Source of the DNA: Terribacillus halophilus
GTDB lineage: Bacteria; Bacillota; Bacilli; Bacillales; Amphibacillaceae
DNA: 64,000 nucleotides
Reading direction: 5' to 3'
Assembly (NCBI RefSeq): GCF_900101385.1
Contig: NZ_FMZB01000006.1
Coordinates: forward strand, 171,967-235,966
A program made the position numbers and the translations under genes. The notes beneath the pieces were generated by a model. That model saw only the letters and a list, made by a program, of their open reading frames with translations, searched no databases and was not told the DNA's origin. Below are positions 14,996-23,645 of the stretch, piece by piece (the first letter of the stretch is position 1; every line of letters starts with the position of its first letter).

Positions 14996-17212
14996 ATGTT
15001 AGATACGACGCAGACAGACAATTGGAAAGAGCATATAGCATCCGTGCTCGAATCACCCTTTGCAGCAGCAGATGCGAAGCACTTAGTGCAATATGGCGAA
15101 CGCCTGATGGAACAAAAGGCGTGGTCATCGGATAAGGAATGGCTGAACCAGCTGATTTTGGAAGGCTTGGCGCAGCTGGATGAAGAAGAGCCGCAGTGGA
15201 CATATATCGCAGCCAGCTTATATCTGGAACTGCTTTATTTCCAAGCTTCACAGAACAGGGGTTATCATTTCGAGGACAAGTACGGATCCTTTTACAGCTT
15301 GATTCAGCAATTGACTGAAATCGGTATCTACAACAAATTCCTTCTCGACACATACAGTGAAGAGGAAATCAATTATTACAACAGCTTGATTGATTATAAA
15401 AAAGATGGTTTGTTCACATATATCGGGTTGCGTACGTTGGCGGATCGTTATTTAGCTACGGATCATAAAGGCGGTACATACGAGCTGCCGCAGGAAAGGT
15501 TCATGATCATTGCCATGACGATCATGAGCAAGGAGCCTGAAGCATCTCGTAAAGAGCTTGTTACAGAAGCTTACTGGGCATTGAGCAATCTTTACATGAC
15601 AGTTGCTACACCAACATTGTCCAATTCAGGTAAGAGTTACGGTCAGCTTTCCAGCTGCTTCATCGACACAGTCGATGACAGCCTGCAAGGCATCTTCGAC
15701 AGCAACACGGATATTGCCAACCTGTCCAAAAACGGCGGCGGCATCGGTGTCTATCTAGGTAAAATCCGCAGCCGAGGCAGTGCCATCAAAGGCTTTGAAG
15801 GTGCTTCTTCTGGAGTGCTTCCATGGATGAAACAGCTGAATAACACTGCGGTCAGTGTCGATCAGCTTGGACAGCGTAAAGGTGCGATTGCCACATATCT
15901 TGATATTTGGCATAAGGATATCTTCCCGTTCCTTGATGCAAAACTGAATAATGGTGACGAACGTCAGCGTACACATGATTTATTCACAGGCGTCTGCCTG
16001 CCTGATATCTTCATGGAACAAGTACAAGCACGAGGCAATTGGTACCTGTTCGATCCGCATGAAGTCCGCCGCGTGATGGGCTTCTCCCTGGAAGATTTCT
16101 ATGATGAAACAAGAGGCGAAGGATCCTTCCGTGAGAAATACTGGGCATGTGTGGAGAATCCCGACTTGCATAAAGAAGAGGTTCCAGCAATCAATGTTAT
16201 GAAGCGTATCCTGCGCAGCCAGCTGGAAACAGGCGGTCCATTCATGTTCTATCGCGACGAAGTCAACCGTCAAAATGCGAACAAACATGCAGGTATGATT
16301 TACTCCAGCAACCTTTGTACGGAAATCATGCAAAACCAAAGCCCGACACTCATGACGGAACAGACGACAAAAGACGGCAAAATCATCATTACGAAAGAGC
16401 CGGGAGATTTCGTCGTATGTAACCTTTCTTCCATCTCTTTGGCGAAAGCAGTTACAGAAGACGTCCTGGAACGTTTGATCCCGATCCAGGTGCGTATGCT
16501 GGATAATGTTATCGATTTGAATACGATCCCTGTCCTGCAAGCACAGATCACGAACCAGAAATACCGTGCCATCGGACTCGGCACATTTGGCTGGCATCAT
16601 CTGCTTGCTTTGAAACAAATCGATTGGGAAAGTGATGAAGCTGTTGCATATGCAGATGAACTGTACGAGAAAATCGCATATCTGACTATCCGATCCAGCA
16701 TGGAAATCGCAAAAGAAAAAGGTGCATATCCTATTTTCGAAGGTTCTGAATGGGCAGATGGCAGTTACTTCGACAATAAAGGCTATACCACTGGCGATTC
16801 AGCGCTTGACTGGAAAGGTCTGCAGGAGCAAGTGAAGGAAAACGGTATGCGCAACGCTTACTTAATGGCGGTAGCACCGAACTCTTCCACTGCACTGATC
16901 GCAGGAAGCACAGCGACTACAGATCCGATCTTCAGCAAATTCTATTCGGAAGAGAAGAAGGACTACAAAATTCCTGTCACTGCACCTGATTTGAATGAGG
17001 ACACAGATCGTTTCTATAAATCCGCTTATGAGATCGATCAGCAGTGGAGCGTGAAACAAAACGCAGCACGCCAAAAGCACATCGACCAAGCGATTTCATT
17101 CAACATGTATGTACCGAACTCCATCAAAGCAAAAGAATTGCTTGATTTGCATATGGCCGTTTGGGACTCCGGAATTAAGACATCTTACTATTTGCGTTCT
17201 ACATCCAACTAA
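14996..17212 (+). CDS. nrdA: class I ribonucleotide reductase alpha subunit, lacking the C-terminal Cys tail
   Basis: A 738-residue large subunit that would reduce ribonucleotides with a separate radical-bearing beta subunit. Active-site residues are present: Cys221 (QLSSCFID) and Cys475 (VVCNLSS) as the redox pair, and the Asn-Cys-Glu set in SSNLCTEIM at 439-443, plus radical-transfer tyrosines in TSYYLR at 731-732. There is no clear N-terminal ATP-cone. The protein stops six residues after YY (RSTSN end), so the flexible tail with the cysteine pair that re-reduces the active site in class I enzymes is missing. A terminator follows at once, so no hidden tail exists in another frame. No nrdB/nrdF or nrdI lies beside it. 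Confidence 0.9.
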   Translation: MLDTTQTDNWKEHIASVLESPFAAADAKHLVQYGERLMEQKAWSSDKEWLNQLILEGLAQLDEEEPQWTYIAASLYLELLYFQASQNRGYHFEDKYGSFYSLIQQLTEIGIYNKFLLDTYSEEEINYYNSLIDYKKDGLFTYIGLRTLADRYLATDHKGGTYELPQERFMIIAMTIMSKEPEASRKELVTEAYWALSNLYMTVATPTLSNSGKSYGQLSSCFIDTVDDSLQGIFDSNTDIANLSKNGGGIGVYLGKIRSRGSAIKGFEGASSGVLPWMKQLNNTAVSVDQLGQRKGAIATYLDIWHKDIFPFLDAKLNNGDERQRTHDLFTGVCLPDIFMEQVQARGNWYLFDPHEVRRVMGFSLEDFYDETRGEGSFREKYWACVENPDLHKEEVPAINVMKRILRSQLETGGPFMFYRDEVNRQNANKHAGMIYSSNLCTEIMQNQSPTLMTEQTTKDGKIIITKEPGDFVVCNLSSISLAKAVTEDVLERLIPIQVRMLDNVIDLNTIPVLQAQITNQKYRAIGLGTFGWHHLLALKQIDWESDEAVAYADELYEKIAYLTIRSSMEIAKEKGAYPIFEGSEWADGSYFDNKGYTTGDSALDWKGLQEQVKENGMRNAYLMAVAPNSSTALIAGSTATTDPIFSKFYSEEKKDYKIPVTAPDLNEDTDRFYKSAYEIDQQWSVKQNAARQKHIDQAISFNMYVPNSIKAKELLDLHMAVWDSGIKTSYYLRSTSN

Positions 17213-17217
17213 TACAG

Positions 17218-17242
17218 AAGGGACCCTATGAATGGGTCCCTT
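17218..17242. terminator. nrdA terminator, overlapping the end of the next gene
   Basis: AAGGGACCC / GGGTCCCTT with a 7-base loop and TTTTT. The hairpin overlaps the stop codon and last codons of the convergent S51 peptidase gene. Confidence 0.9.
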
Positions 17243-17894
17243 TTTCTATGCGTTTCACTTGTTCGTTACCGAAAGAAGCAGTGGGCTGCTCGTTTTCAAG
17301 ATATAAACAGGCGTCCTCATCTATGCCGTACCCGATAGGGATGTCGTGCCGAATCAAACCCGCAATAAGGTTCGGCTCATCCTGCCATTGGGAGAAGTGG
17401 ACACTGATCAGCTGGTTCTGGAGAAGACCAATACCCGGCCCGCTCCAAGCTAGCTGATGATCCGTGTCATGCGGGGATAGCAAAACGGTTTCGGGCATGA
17501 TCAAGGCCCCGGCGCTATTTCCTGCCAACGGGATGCCGGCACGGTATTTCTCTTTTAGCAGCTGCTTGAATGGCTGCTGGGTATACAGTGCATGGTATGT
17601 TTCTGAATGACCGCCTCCGATGAATATACCAGTGGCATTTTGTATTATATCAGCTGCCTTTTCTGTATCTAAATTCCCTGTCTCATCAGGCACGATGACG
17701 GAAATGCTTTTCTCGTTGACTCCTTGGGTGATCCAGTGACTGGTATAACGCGGCAGGAATTCTTCCCAGCCTTCCCGATAGACGATCAATAGGGCAAGAT
17801 GTGCTTTTTGACCGCCCGCTGCCCTGGCAAAGTGGACATTGGCTTCTTCCTGTGATGTATTGCCGCCGAGCAGATACAATTTACGTGTTTGCAT
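17226..17894 (-). CDS. peptidase family S51 / dipeptidase E-like protein
   Basis: A 222-residue protein with a class I glutamine-amidotransferase-like fold. The nucleophile serine is in GNSAGALIM (the S51 nucleophile elbow), GIFIGGGHSETYH precedes it, and a histidine in ISVHFSQW may complete the site. Relatives are dipeptidase E (cleaves Asp-X) and cyanophycinase. The ATG at 17894 has GGAGGAGAGG before it; an in-frame ATG five codons upstream falls in that ribosome site and is not used. The substrate is not certain. Confidence 0.82.
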   Translation of the reverse strand: MQTRKLYLLGGNTSQEEANVHFARAAGGQKAHLALLIVYREGWEEFLPRYTSHWITQGVNEKSISVIVPDETGNLDTEKAADIIQNATGIFIGGGHSETYHALYTQQPFKQLLKEKYRAGIPLAGNSAGALIMPETVLLSPHDTDHQLAWSGPGIGLLQNQLISVHFSQWQDEPNLIAGLIRHDIPIGYGIDEDACLYLENEQPTASFGNEQVKRIEKGTHS

Positions 17895-18000
17895 AGACCT
17901 CTCCTCCATTTTCCTGATTATACAATAAGTACCGTCTTAATAGAGATAGGTTTTTTGTCGCATACTAAGTTGCAGCAGGAAATGAACAGGAGGAAAGTGC

Positions 18001-18714
18001 ATGGTCACACAACAGACATTGAACGCCTGTAAGGAAATGCTTGAAAATCGTATGCAGGAATTGAAACAGGCACTGAAGGACCATTTTGGCGCCGAGATGT
18101 CCTATACGAAGGATGCGATGGGCGAGTTAAGTAACTACGATAACCACCCTGGTGATACAGCAACAGAATTATATGAGCGGGAGAAAGATATTGCATTGAA
18201 TGATCATTTGGAGCAAGAGATGCAGGATATCAAGGCCGCACTTGCCCGGATAGAGGATGGAACCTACGGAATTTGTAAGATCTCAGGAAAGCCGATCCCA
18301 AAAGAACGGCTGCTGGCGATGCCGACAGCAGAAACACTTGTGGAATATAAGCCACAGCAGATGACCCTGCATGATAGACCGGCAGAGGAAGCTGTCATCC
18401 ATCCTCGGCTCGAAGATCTTGAAGGAAAAGACGATGAGGAAGATACAGAGCACAACTTTTACGATGGAGAGGATACCTTGCAGGATCTGCAAGCGTACGG
18501 TTCGTCAGAAACACCTTCCGATTTTGTGAACGCAGAAAAGGATTATGATTACATGGCTGTGAATTCAGATGAAGAAACAGGCGGGGCACAGGATATCGAG
18601 AATTTCCTGCTGGCTGATATGGATGGGCATTATGATGGTGTGAATGAAGATCATGAAAAATATGAGGATTATCTGGAGGATGCAGACGTCAAATCGATTC
18701 TTTATGATGAATGA
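18001..18714 (+). CDS. yteA: YteA family regulator (TraR/DksA-like)
   Basis: A 237-residue acidic protein. An N-terminal coiled coil (residues 4-85) precedes a DksA/TraR-type region, YGICKISGKPIPKERLLAMPTAETLVEY. Only one of the four zinc-ligand cysteines is present, as I recall for B. subtilis YteA, so the finger is degenerate by family and not by local decay. A long acidic tail holds AYGSSETPSDF and DYDYMAVNSDEETGG. YteA is linked to sporulation by name only. Its ATG has AGGAGGAAA in front. Confidence 0.85.
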   Translation: MVTQQTLNACKEMLENRMQELKQALKDHFGAEMSYTKDAMGELSNYDNHPGDTATELYEREKDIALNDHLEQEMQDIKAALARIEDGTYGICKISGKPIPKERLLAMPTAETLVEYKPQQMTLHDRPAEEAVIHPRLEDLEGKDDEEDTEHNFYDGEDTLQDLQAYGSSETPSDFVNAEKDYDYMAVNSDEETGGAQDIENFLLADMDGHYDGVNEDHEKYEDYLEDADVKSILYDE

Positions 18715-18746
18715 AGGGGCCGGGCTGGCATGCCCGGTTCTTTCAT
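18711..18746 (+). terminator. hairpin after yteA
   Basis: A long stem spanning the yteA stop codon (AAGGGGCCGGGC / GCCCGGTTCTTT with three G-U pairs, loop TGGCAT). A proper U-run is missing, so it may be a processing or stabilising hairpin and not a terminator. Confidence 0.5.
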
Positions 18747-18829
18747 GTAAAGAGAAAGCAAGCATACATGCTTATCCTGCGGAATACGTTGGTACTACAC
18801 GTCATGTATTCTAAAAAAGGGGTTGAAGC

Positions 18830-19498
18830 ATGTTGACAGAGGCATGGACTTCGAGATTTTTCAAGCACGAGGATCGGGCAGCGCGGGACTTTGTGCTGAA
18901 ATTACCGGATGCTTGGTGGAGCCGCAGCTATGAATATGGATGGGCAGCTTCTTTTGTGGAAGCAGAAGATATCGTATTGGATGCGGCTTCCGGAATCAGT
19001 CATCCGTTCAAGTTTCATTTGGCAGCCTCAGCTAAAACAGTCTATGCATGTGATATAGATAGCAGGATTACCGATGATCAAGCGATTTTGGATGATGTTA
19101 CCAGGGAATTTGGACCGCAGGAAGCAGCGCGTTTGCCTGAAGGTATTCTTCAAAAAATTCATCGTGCCGAAGCAGACTTGACGTCATTACCGTATGAAGA
19201 TGCTTTTTTTGATAAGATTTTCTGTATCTCGGTGATGGAACATCTGGATGTAAGTGTACAAAAGCGCGCTTGGGAACAATTCGGCCGCACCTTGAAGCCG
19301 GAGGGGCACGTTATTATGACATTCGATTATCCAACCGTCGAGATCGGCATCCTCGAAACATTGGCTGAACTTGCCGGGTTTGAATATGCCGGTCCAGTCG
19401 ATTCGGAAATGCCTGCAGGTGCTTTATTCGATGACCGATGGGGGCGACTGTACTGCTATCGCGCTATTTTTCGGAAGAAGAAACCTCCGTCCACTTGA
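18830..19498 (+). CDS. SAM-dependent methyltransferase
   Basis: A 222-residue class I methyltransferase. Motif I is the modified VLDAASGISHPFKFHLA (DxxSG in place of DxGxG), motif II VYACDIDSRI, post-motif LPYEDAFFDKIFCISVMEHL, and FGRTLKPEGHVIMTFDYP forms strand 5. The target is unknown. Its last 35 bases overlap the end of the convergent glycosyltransferase gene, which points to a partner in glycan or cell-surface modification, although that is inference. A GGGGTTGA site precedes the ATG. Confidence 0.85.
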   Translation: MLTEAWTSRFFKHEDRAARDFVLKLPDAWWSRSYEYGWAASFVEAEDIVLDAASGISHPFKFHLAASAKTVYACDIDSRITDDQAILDDVTREFGPQEAARLPEGILQKIHRAEADLTSLPYEDAFFDKIFCISVMEHLDVSVQKRAWEQFGRTLKPEGHVIMTFDYPTVEIGILETLAELAGFEYAGPVDSEMPAGALFDDRWGRLYCYRAIFRKKKPPST

Positions 19499-21014
19499 TC
19501 AAGTTCGGGTAAGGGTCAAGAATGCTCTCATATTGCTCTTTCTGACCATAGAGAGCTTTGGGGTCCTGCTGGCGATAACGTTCATATTTCCGAATGCGAT
19601 CTTCCGTTTTGGCCCAGCCAAAATGCTTGATGCGGGTAGCGCTTAGGCCGTTCGGCAGCTGGAAGATATTCTCGGGGAAGCGGCCGCAGTGTACTGGGGT
19701 ATCCAGCCACTTGTAAGGAAATGCAGGCTGATAGCGCAGCAAAAAAGGACGATAGAATAAATGTGCCTGCCAATACTGATCTTCCCGATAATGCTCTTCA
19801 TCCCAGAAATCATATAGACGAAACGAATATAGATCAAGGCCAGCTTGGTTCAGCAGCTGGTCTTTTTCTGTGAGAAAGGTGCTGTCCAGTACTTCATCAG
19901 CATCGAGATTAAGAATCCAATCAGGCTTGGCAGCAATCGTTTCCTCCCACTGCTGTTTCCGAAGCGCCACTTCATTGCTGAAAGTGGATGCAGGATTTTC
20001 GATCAGTTTCAATGGAACATCATATTCCTCGCAAAGCTGTCTGCAAATGGTTTTCGTATCATCTGTGCTGTGATCATCGATGATGACGGCTTGATCGACT
20101 GCGGGAAGGGAAGAACGCAGGGAACGCTCCAAAAAACGATCAGATTCATTTTTGACAATCATGGATAAAGTGAGCGTGTTGCTGCTAGTCTTTGTAACCC
20201 GAACATTATAACCGGGCCATTCATTCTCCCATCGGAAGGCGGGGAGCTTCGCTAGATCGGTCTTTCGGTAAAGATGGAACGCTGGGTAATGTGTATCCAC
20301 ATATAAGGGGATGTCGAGTGCGGCTGCACGGATGCAGAAGTGGCGATCTTCCCCCCAAAACGAAAGATTCGGAATTTCCCCGAAGTGGACACCCTTCTCC
20401 AACGCTTCCCTGCTGATCAGTGTGCAGGCACCAAGACCGCCAACTTCGTATAATCCAGGCTGTTGCATTTGTTCAAGGAATTTTTGATGCCGATCTATCG
20501 TTTCTTCTTCGGATAACGATTCGCCCCGGTGAATTAGAAATTGATCATATTCATCTTTCAGCCAGACTTGGGGCAGGGCTTGCGTGCCAGGCTGCCACGC
20601 TGTCCAAAAAATGCAGGAGATGATATCTTTTTGGTTCGCAAGCAATTGTTCCAAGGTAGCAGGGTGCAGGATGATATCGGAATCGACGAAAAAGATATAG
20701 TCCATTTTCTGCTCGATTGCATAAGCAATGAGCTTATTTTTCAATGCAGCAACTTTCCATATCAGAGCTTCCGTCCAGTAATGTGTGTGCTCATCTTTAT
20801 GGTAAGTATCGGCTGTTTTGGATGGCAGAATGACGGCGTCGTTTTCTGCGGCAAAATCATGAAGTAAAGAACTGGATTCTGGGTCGTCATTATCGTCCAC
20901 AAAACAGTAGGAGATAGATAAGTCCTTTGTTTGCAAGCTTTTGAGGGAATTCAAGTAGACGGTTAATATGTCGGGATCCTGTTTGACGGTGGTGCCGATC
21001 AATACGTTATACAT
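19464..21014 (-). CDS. two-domain glycosyltransferase (family 2-like)
   Basis: A 516-residue cytosolic protein with two glycosyltransferase modules. The first (1 to about 265) carries YIFFVDSDIIL (a DxD metal site) and GGLGACTLISREAL with FWGEDRHFCIRA, in the ANP1/GT-A style. The second (about 275-516) is GT2: LTLSMIVKNESDRFLERSL, VIIDDHSTDDT and WILNLDADEVLD. No membrane segment is seen. It would transfer two sugars in sequence, or one module may be structural. The 3' end overlaps the methyltransferase gene by 35 bases, tail to tail. Confidence 0.85.
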   Translation of the reverse strand: MYNVLIGTTVKQDPDILTVYLNSLKSLQTKDLSISYCFVDDNDDPESSSLLHDFAAENDAVILPSKTADTYHKDEHTHYWTEALIWKVAALKNKLIAYAIEQKMDYIFFVDSDIILHPATLEQLLANQKDIISCIFWTAWQPGTQALPQVWLKDEYDQFLIHRGESLSEEETIDRHQKFLEQMQQPGLYEVGGLGACTLISREALEKGVHFGEIPNLSFWGEDRHFCIRAAALDIPLYVDTHYPAFHLYRKTDLAKLPAFRWENEWPGYNVRVTKTSSNTLTLSMIVKNESDRFLERSLRSSLPAVDQAVIIDDHSTDDTKTICRQLCEEYDVPLKLIENPASTFSNEVALRKQQWEETIAAKPDWILNLDADEVLDSTFLTEKDQLLNQAGLDLYSFRLYDFWDEEHYREDQYWQAHLFYRPFLLRYQPAFPYKWLDTPVHCGRFPENIFQLPNGLSATRIKHFGWAKTEDRIRKYERYRQQDPKALYGQKEQYESILDPYPNLIKWTEVSSSEK

Positions 21015-21381
21015 GCATCATGCTCCTTTATGTAATCTGTTTATACTGTATTATCTGCAAGCATGGCATGTGCCTGTTCAGCTGGTTTTAACAATCTTTT
21101 TTCTTATCAGCTGCAGGAGTTGATTTTGTGAAGCTGCCAGCGGTGAGTGTGAATGAGCAGTTGATACGTGTCTTTGTGATTTCGTATGATATAAGCCAAT
21201 ACCCTTTTCGACCAATGATCTGATGTTACAAAAAAGGCGATCACCTACATTATTCAGGTGATCGCCTTTTTTATGGAAAGCTCTGGGGGGAGCGTATTCG
21301 GCCGCGAAGATGACATTTGGGGATATCATGTTTAGTTTTGTTTATGCTGCGGCCTTCATCTATCTGATCAATAAGCTGGGC
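21015..21381. other. 367-base intergenic region
   Basis: Contains the start region of the glycosyltransferase on the left and a strong terminator at 21230-21272. An open minus-strand frame covering 21078-21329 runs through the terminator hairpin and lacks a ribosome site, so I do not call it. Nothing else is seen. Confidence 0.6.
21230..21272 (-). terminator. htrB terminator
   Basis: A perfect 17-bp stem (AAAAAAGGCGATCACCT and its complement) with a 9-base loop, about 110 bases past the protease stop. T runs are on both strands, but only the minus-strand gene leads into it. Confidence 0.92.
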
Positions 21382-22773
21382 TTATTGTTGTTGTTGCTGT
21401 TGGGTAGATTGTTCGGATTGCGTTGTTTGTTCTTTGGCTAATGTTAGTTTGGTTGTTTCTTTCTTTCCATCGCGATAATACGTTACGGTTACCTCATCAC
21501 CGATATCCTTATCGGAATAAAGGTACGAGCGCAAGTCGACCATGCTCGTGATATCTTGGTCATCAATCTTCGTAACGACATCGTATTGCTGCAGGCCAGC
21601 TTCTGCTGCTGGAGAATTCTCCACCACTTGAGCCAGCACGACACCTTGTGTCACGTCTTCCGGCAGGTTCAATGTTTGCTGCGCATTAACATGCGGTACT
21701 TGATCGAGGCTGACTGCCCCAATGCCGATGTAAGGACGTTCTACTTTTCCGGAAGTCTCCAATTGATTGATGATTGGTTTGGCTGCATCGATCGGAATGG
21801 CGAAACCGATTCCTTCCACTTCTTCTTGGGCAATCTTCATAGAGTTGATACCGATCACTTCTCCGTTTGCATTAATGAGCGCGCCACCGCTATTACCAGG
21901 GTTGATTGCTGCATCTGTCTGTAATACTTCTGTTACCCAATCTTCTGTGCCATCATTATTGGAATCCACTGCTACGGAGCGATCCAACCCGCTGATGATG
22001 CCTTGTGTAACGGAACCTGCGAACTCGGCTCCTAATGGGTTGCCGATGGCAATTGCCTGCTGACCGACCGTCAAGTCATCTGAAGTACCGAATGTAGCCA
22101 CAGTATCTACATTGGTTCCATCGATTTCAAGTACAGCTAAGTCGCTTATTTGATCTGTTCCAAGCAATGTAGCTTTTTCTTTTCCACCATTGGCTAGTGT
22201 GACTTCCAAGCTGGAGGCTCCATCGACTACGTGGTTGTTTGTAACGACGTATGCCTTGCCGTTTTCTTTCTTATAGATGACACCTGAGCCGGAACCAGCT
22301 TCTTCGGATTCAGAGAACAGATCAGTCTGCTGCAGGTTTTCAACACCTACTACTGCTGCCGATGCATCCTGAATCGCAGTGGTCAGGTTCTCGGTACTTG
22401 TTTGCGTTGCTAATGTCTTATTGCTTGATTGTGTTGTTGATGTATTATCTGTCCCCATGGTTGCGGGACTGGCTGCATTGGAGCTGAATGATATCACATT
22501 TGTAAAAACAAGAATGGCAACAATTGCAAGTACCAGGATGCCGCCTGCAATTCCGCTGATGAAGCTCGTCCATACTTTTCCTTTTTGTTTTGGCTGCTGC
22601 GGTTCTTTGATTGGTTCATCCACTTGTATTGCTTGTCTGTATTTGGTCGTTCCTTCAGTATGATCAGAGCCTTCGTGTTCATTGTCCATAAAAGACCGCT
22701 CTTGCTCTAATGATGAGTCATGCTGCTGTCCTTCTGGCTGCTCATTGAATTGATTGTCATTTTCTCTATTCAT
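21382..22773 (-). CDS. htrB: HtrA-like membrane-anchored serine protease
   Basis: A 463-residue DegP/HtrA quality-control protease. An acidic cytosolic N-terminus (1-65) is followed by one membrane helix (about 68-91), a trypsin-like domain with His181 (TNNHVVD), Asp211 (SDLAVLE) and Ser295 (NPGNSGGAL), and a PDZ domain (about 355-445) with GLQQYDVVTKIDD. A glutamine-rich tail, QSTQQQQQQ, ends it. ATG 22773 has AGAGGTG in front. It is divergent from a CssRS-like pair, the same arrangement as htrB-cssRS in B. subtilis, so it is probably induced by secretion stress. Confidence 0.92.
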   Translation of the reverse strand: MNRENDNQFNEQPEGQQHDSSLEQERSFMDNEHEGSDHTEGTTKYRQAIQVDEPIKEPQQPKQKGKVWTSFISGIAGGILVLAIVAILVFTNVISFSSNAASPATMGTDNTSTTQSSNKTLATQTSTENLTTAIQDASAAVVGVENLQQTDLFSESEEAGSGSGVIYKKENGKAYVVTNNHVVDGASSLEVTLANGGKEKATLLGTDQISDLAVLEIDGTNVDTVATFGTSDDLTVGQQAIAIGNPLGAEFAGSVTQGIISGLDRSVAVDSNNDGTEDWVTEVLQTDAAINPGNSGGALINANGEVIGINSMKIAQEEVEGIGFAIPIDAAKPIINQLETSGKVERPYIGIGAVSLDQVPHVNAQQTLNLPEDVTQGVVLAQVVENSPAAEAGLQQYDVVTKIDDQDITSMVDLRSYLYSDKDIGDEVTVTYYRDGKKETTKLTLAKEQTTQSEQSTQQQQQQ

Positions 22774-22952
22774 GTAAGACACCTCTTTCGTGTTGTGTAT
22801 GCGTCGTTCTATACTACACATTCTACTGTCTGGTTTTGGCATCTTTTCGGAGCAATTATGTAAAATATGTGGAATGGACAATTGACAGGAAAGTCTTTTC
22901 TTTTTGCGATTTTGTGGGAAAATAACCGTAGAGAGGAAAGGGGTACGACAAA

Positions 22953-23645
22953 ATGACGCATCATATAATCGTTGTCGAAGACGATCAAAATATACGGAAT
23001 ATAGTAGAAGCTTATTTGAAAAAGGAAGGCTATCAGATCAGCGTCGCCGAAACAGCGGAGCTGGCACTAGAAATTGCCGATAAAGAAACGCCTGATATGT
23101 GGATCATGGATATCATGCTGCCAGGTATGGATGGATACGCACTCTGCAATAAAATCCGTCAGACAAGTGAAGTGCCGATCATCATCATCTCGGCAAAGGA
23201 TGAAGAAATCGATCGAATCCTCGGTTTGGAGCTTGGTGGGGATGATTATCTGACCAAACCATTCAGCCCGAGAGAATTGGTTGCACGCGTGAAGCGCCTG
23301 TTCAAGAGGTGGAACCTGCAAACAAATCAGGAACCGCAGCAAATGAAACAAATGGACCTCCAAGCAGGTGACTTGCAGCTTCAATTAGGAGAACGCCGTA
23401 TCTACTGGCATGAGGCAGAGATAGAAGTAACGGCGAAAGAATTCGAGATGCTTGTGATCCTTGTCCAGAATCCGAACCGAGCTTTCTCACGTGATGAATT
23501 GCTGACACAAGTATGGGGGGAAGACTATTTCGGCAGTGATCGCGCCGTTGACGACTTGGTCAAACGACTGCGCAAGAAGATGGACGGCATCCCGATCGAA
23601 ACAGTCTGGGGCTTTGGTTACCGATTCAGGATGAGTGAGGCATGA
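22953..23645 (+). CDS. cssR: OmpR-type response regulator, CssR-like
   Basis: A 230-residue response regulator. The receiver domain (1-118) has the acidic pair ED at 9-10, phospho-acceptor Asp53 in MWIMDIMLPGMDGY and the conserved lysine in YLTKPFSPREL. The C-terminal OmpR winged helix (about 130-228) ends VDDLVKRLRKKM ... VWGFGYRF. WIMDIMLPG and WGEDYFGSDRAVDDLV resemble CssR of B. subtilis. Position beside an htrB-like gene and a kinase supports the role of secretion-stress regulator. The stop overlaps the kinase start. Confidence 0.85.
   Translation: MTHHIIVVEDDQNIRNIVEAYLKKEGYQISVAETAELALEIADKETPDMWIMDIMLPGMDGYALCNKIRQTSEVPIIIISAKDEEIDRILGLELGGDDYLTKPFSPRELVARVKRLFKRWNLQTNQEPQQMKQMDLQAGDLQLQLGERRIYWHEAEIEVTAKEFEMLVILVQNPNRAFSRDELLTQVWGEDYFGSDRAVDDLVKRLRKKMDGIPIETVWGFGYRFRMSEA

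Noticed and set aside
15980..16618. Minus-strand open frame inside nrdA
   Set aside because: Antisense of a conserved catalytic region, no ribosome site; a codon-bias artefact.
18250..18345. Loss of zinc-finger cysteines in the YteA-like protein
   Set aside because: As far as I recall the B. subtilis YteA also lacks these cysteines, so this is a family trait and not local decay.
21078..21329. 83-codon minus-strand frame downstream of htrB
   Set aside because: Its coding region includes the 17-bp terminator hairpin and it lacks a ribosome site.
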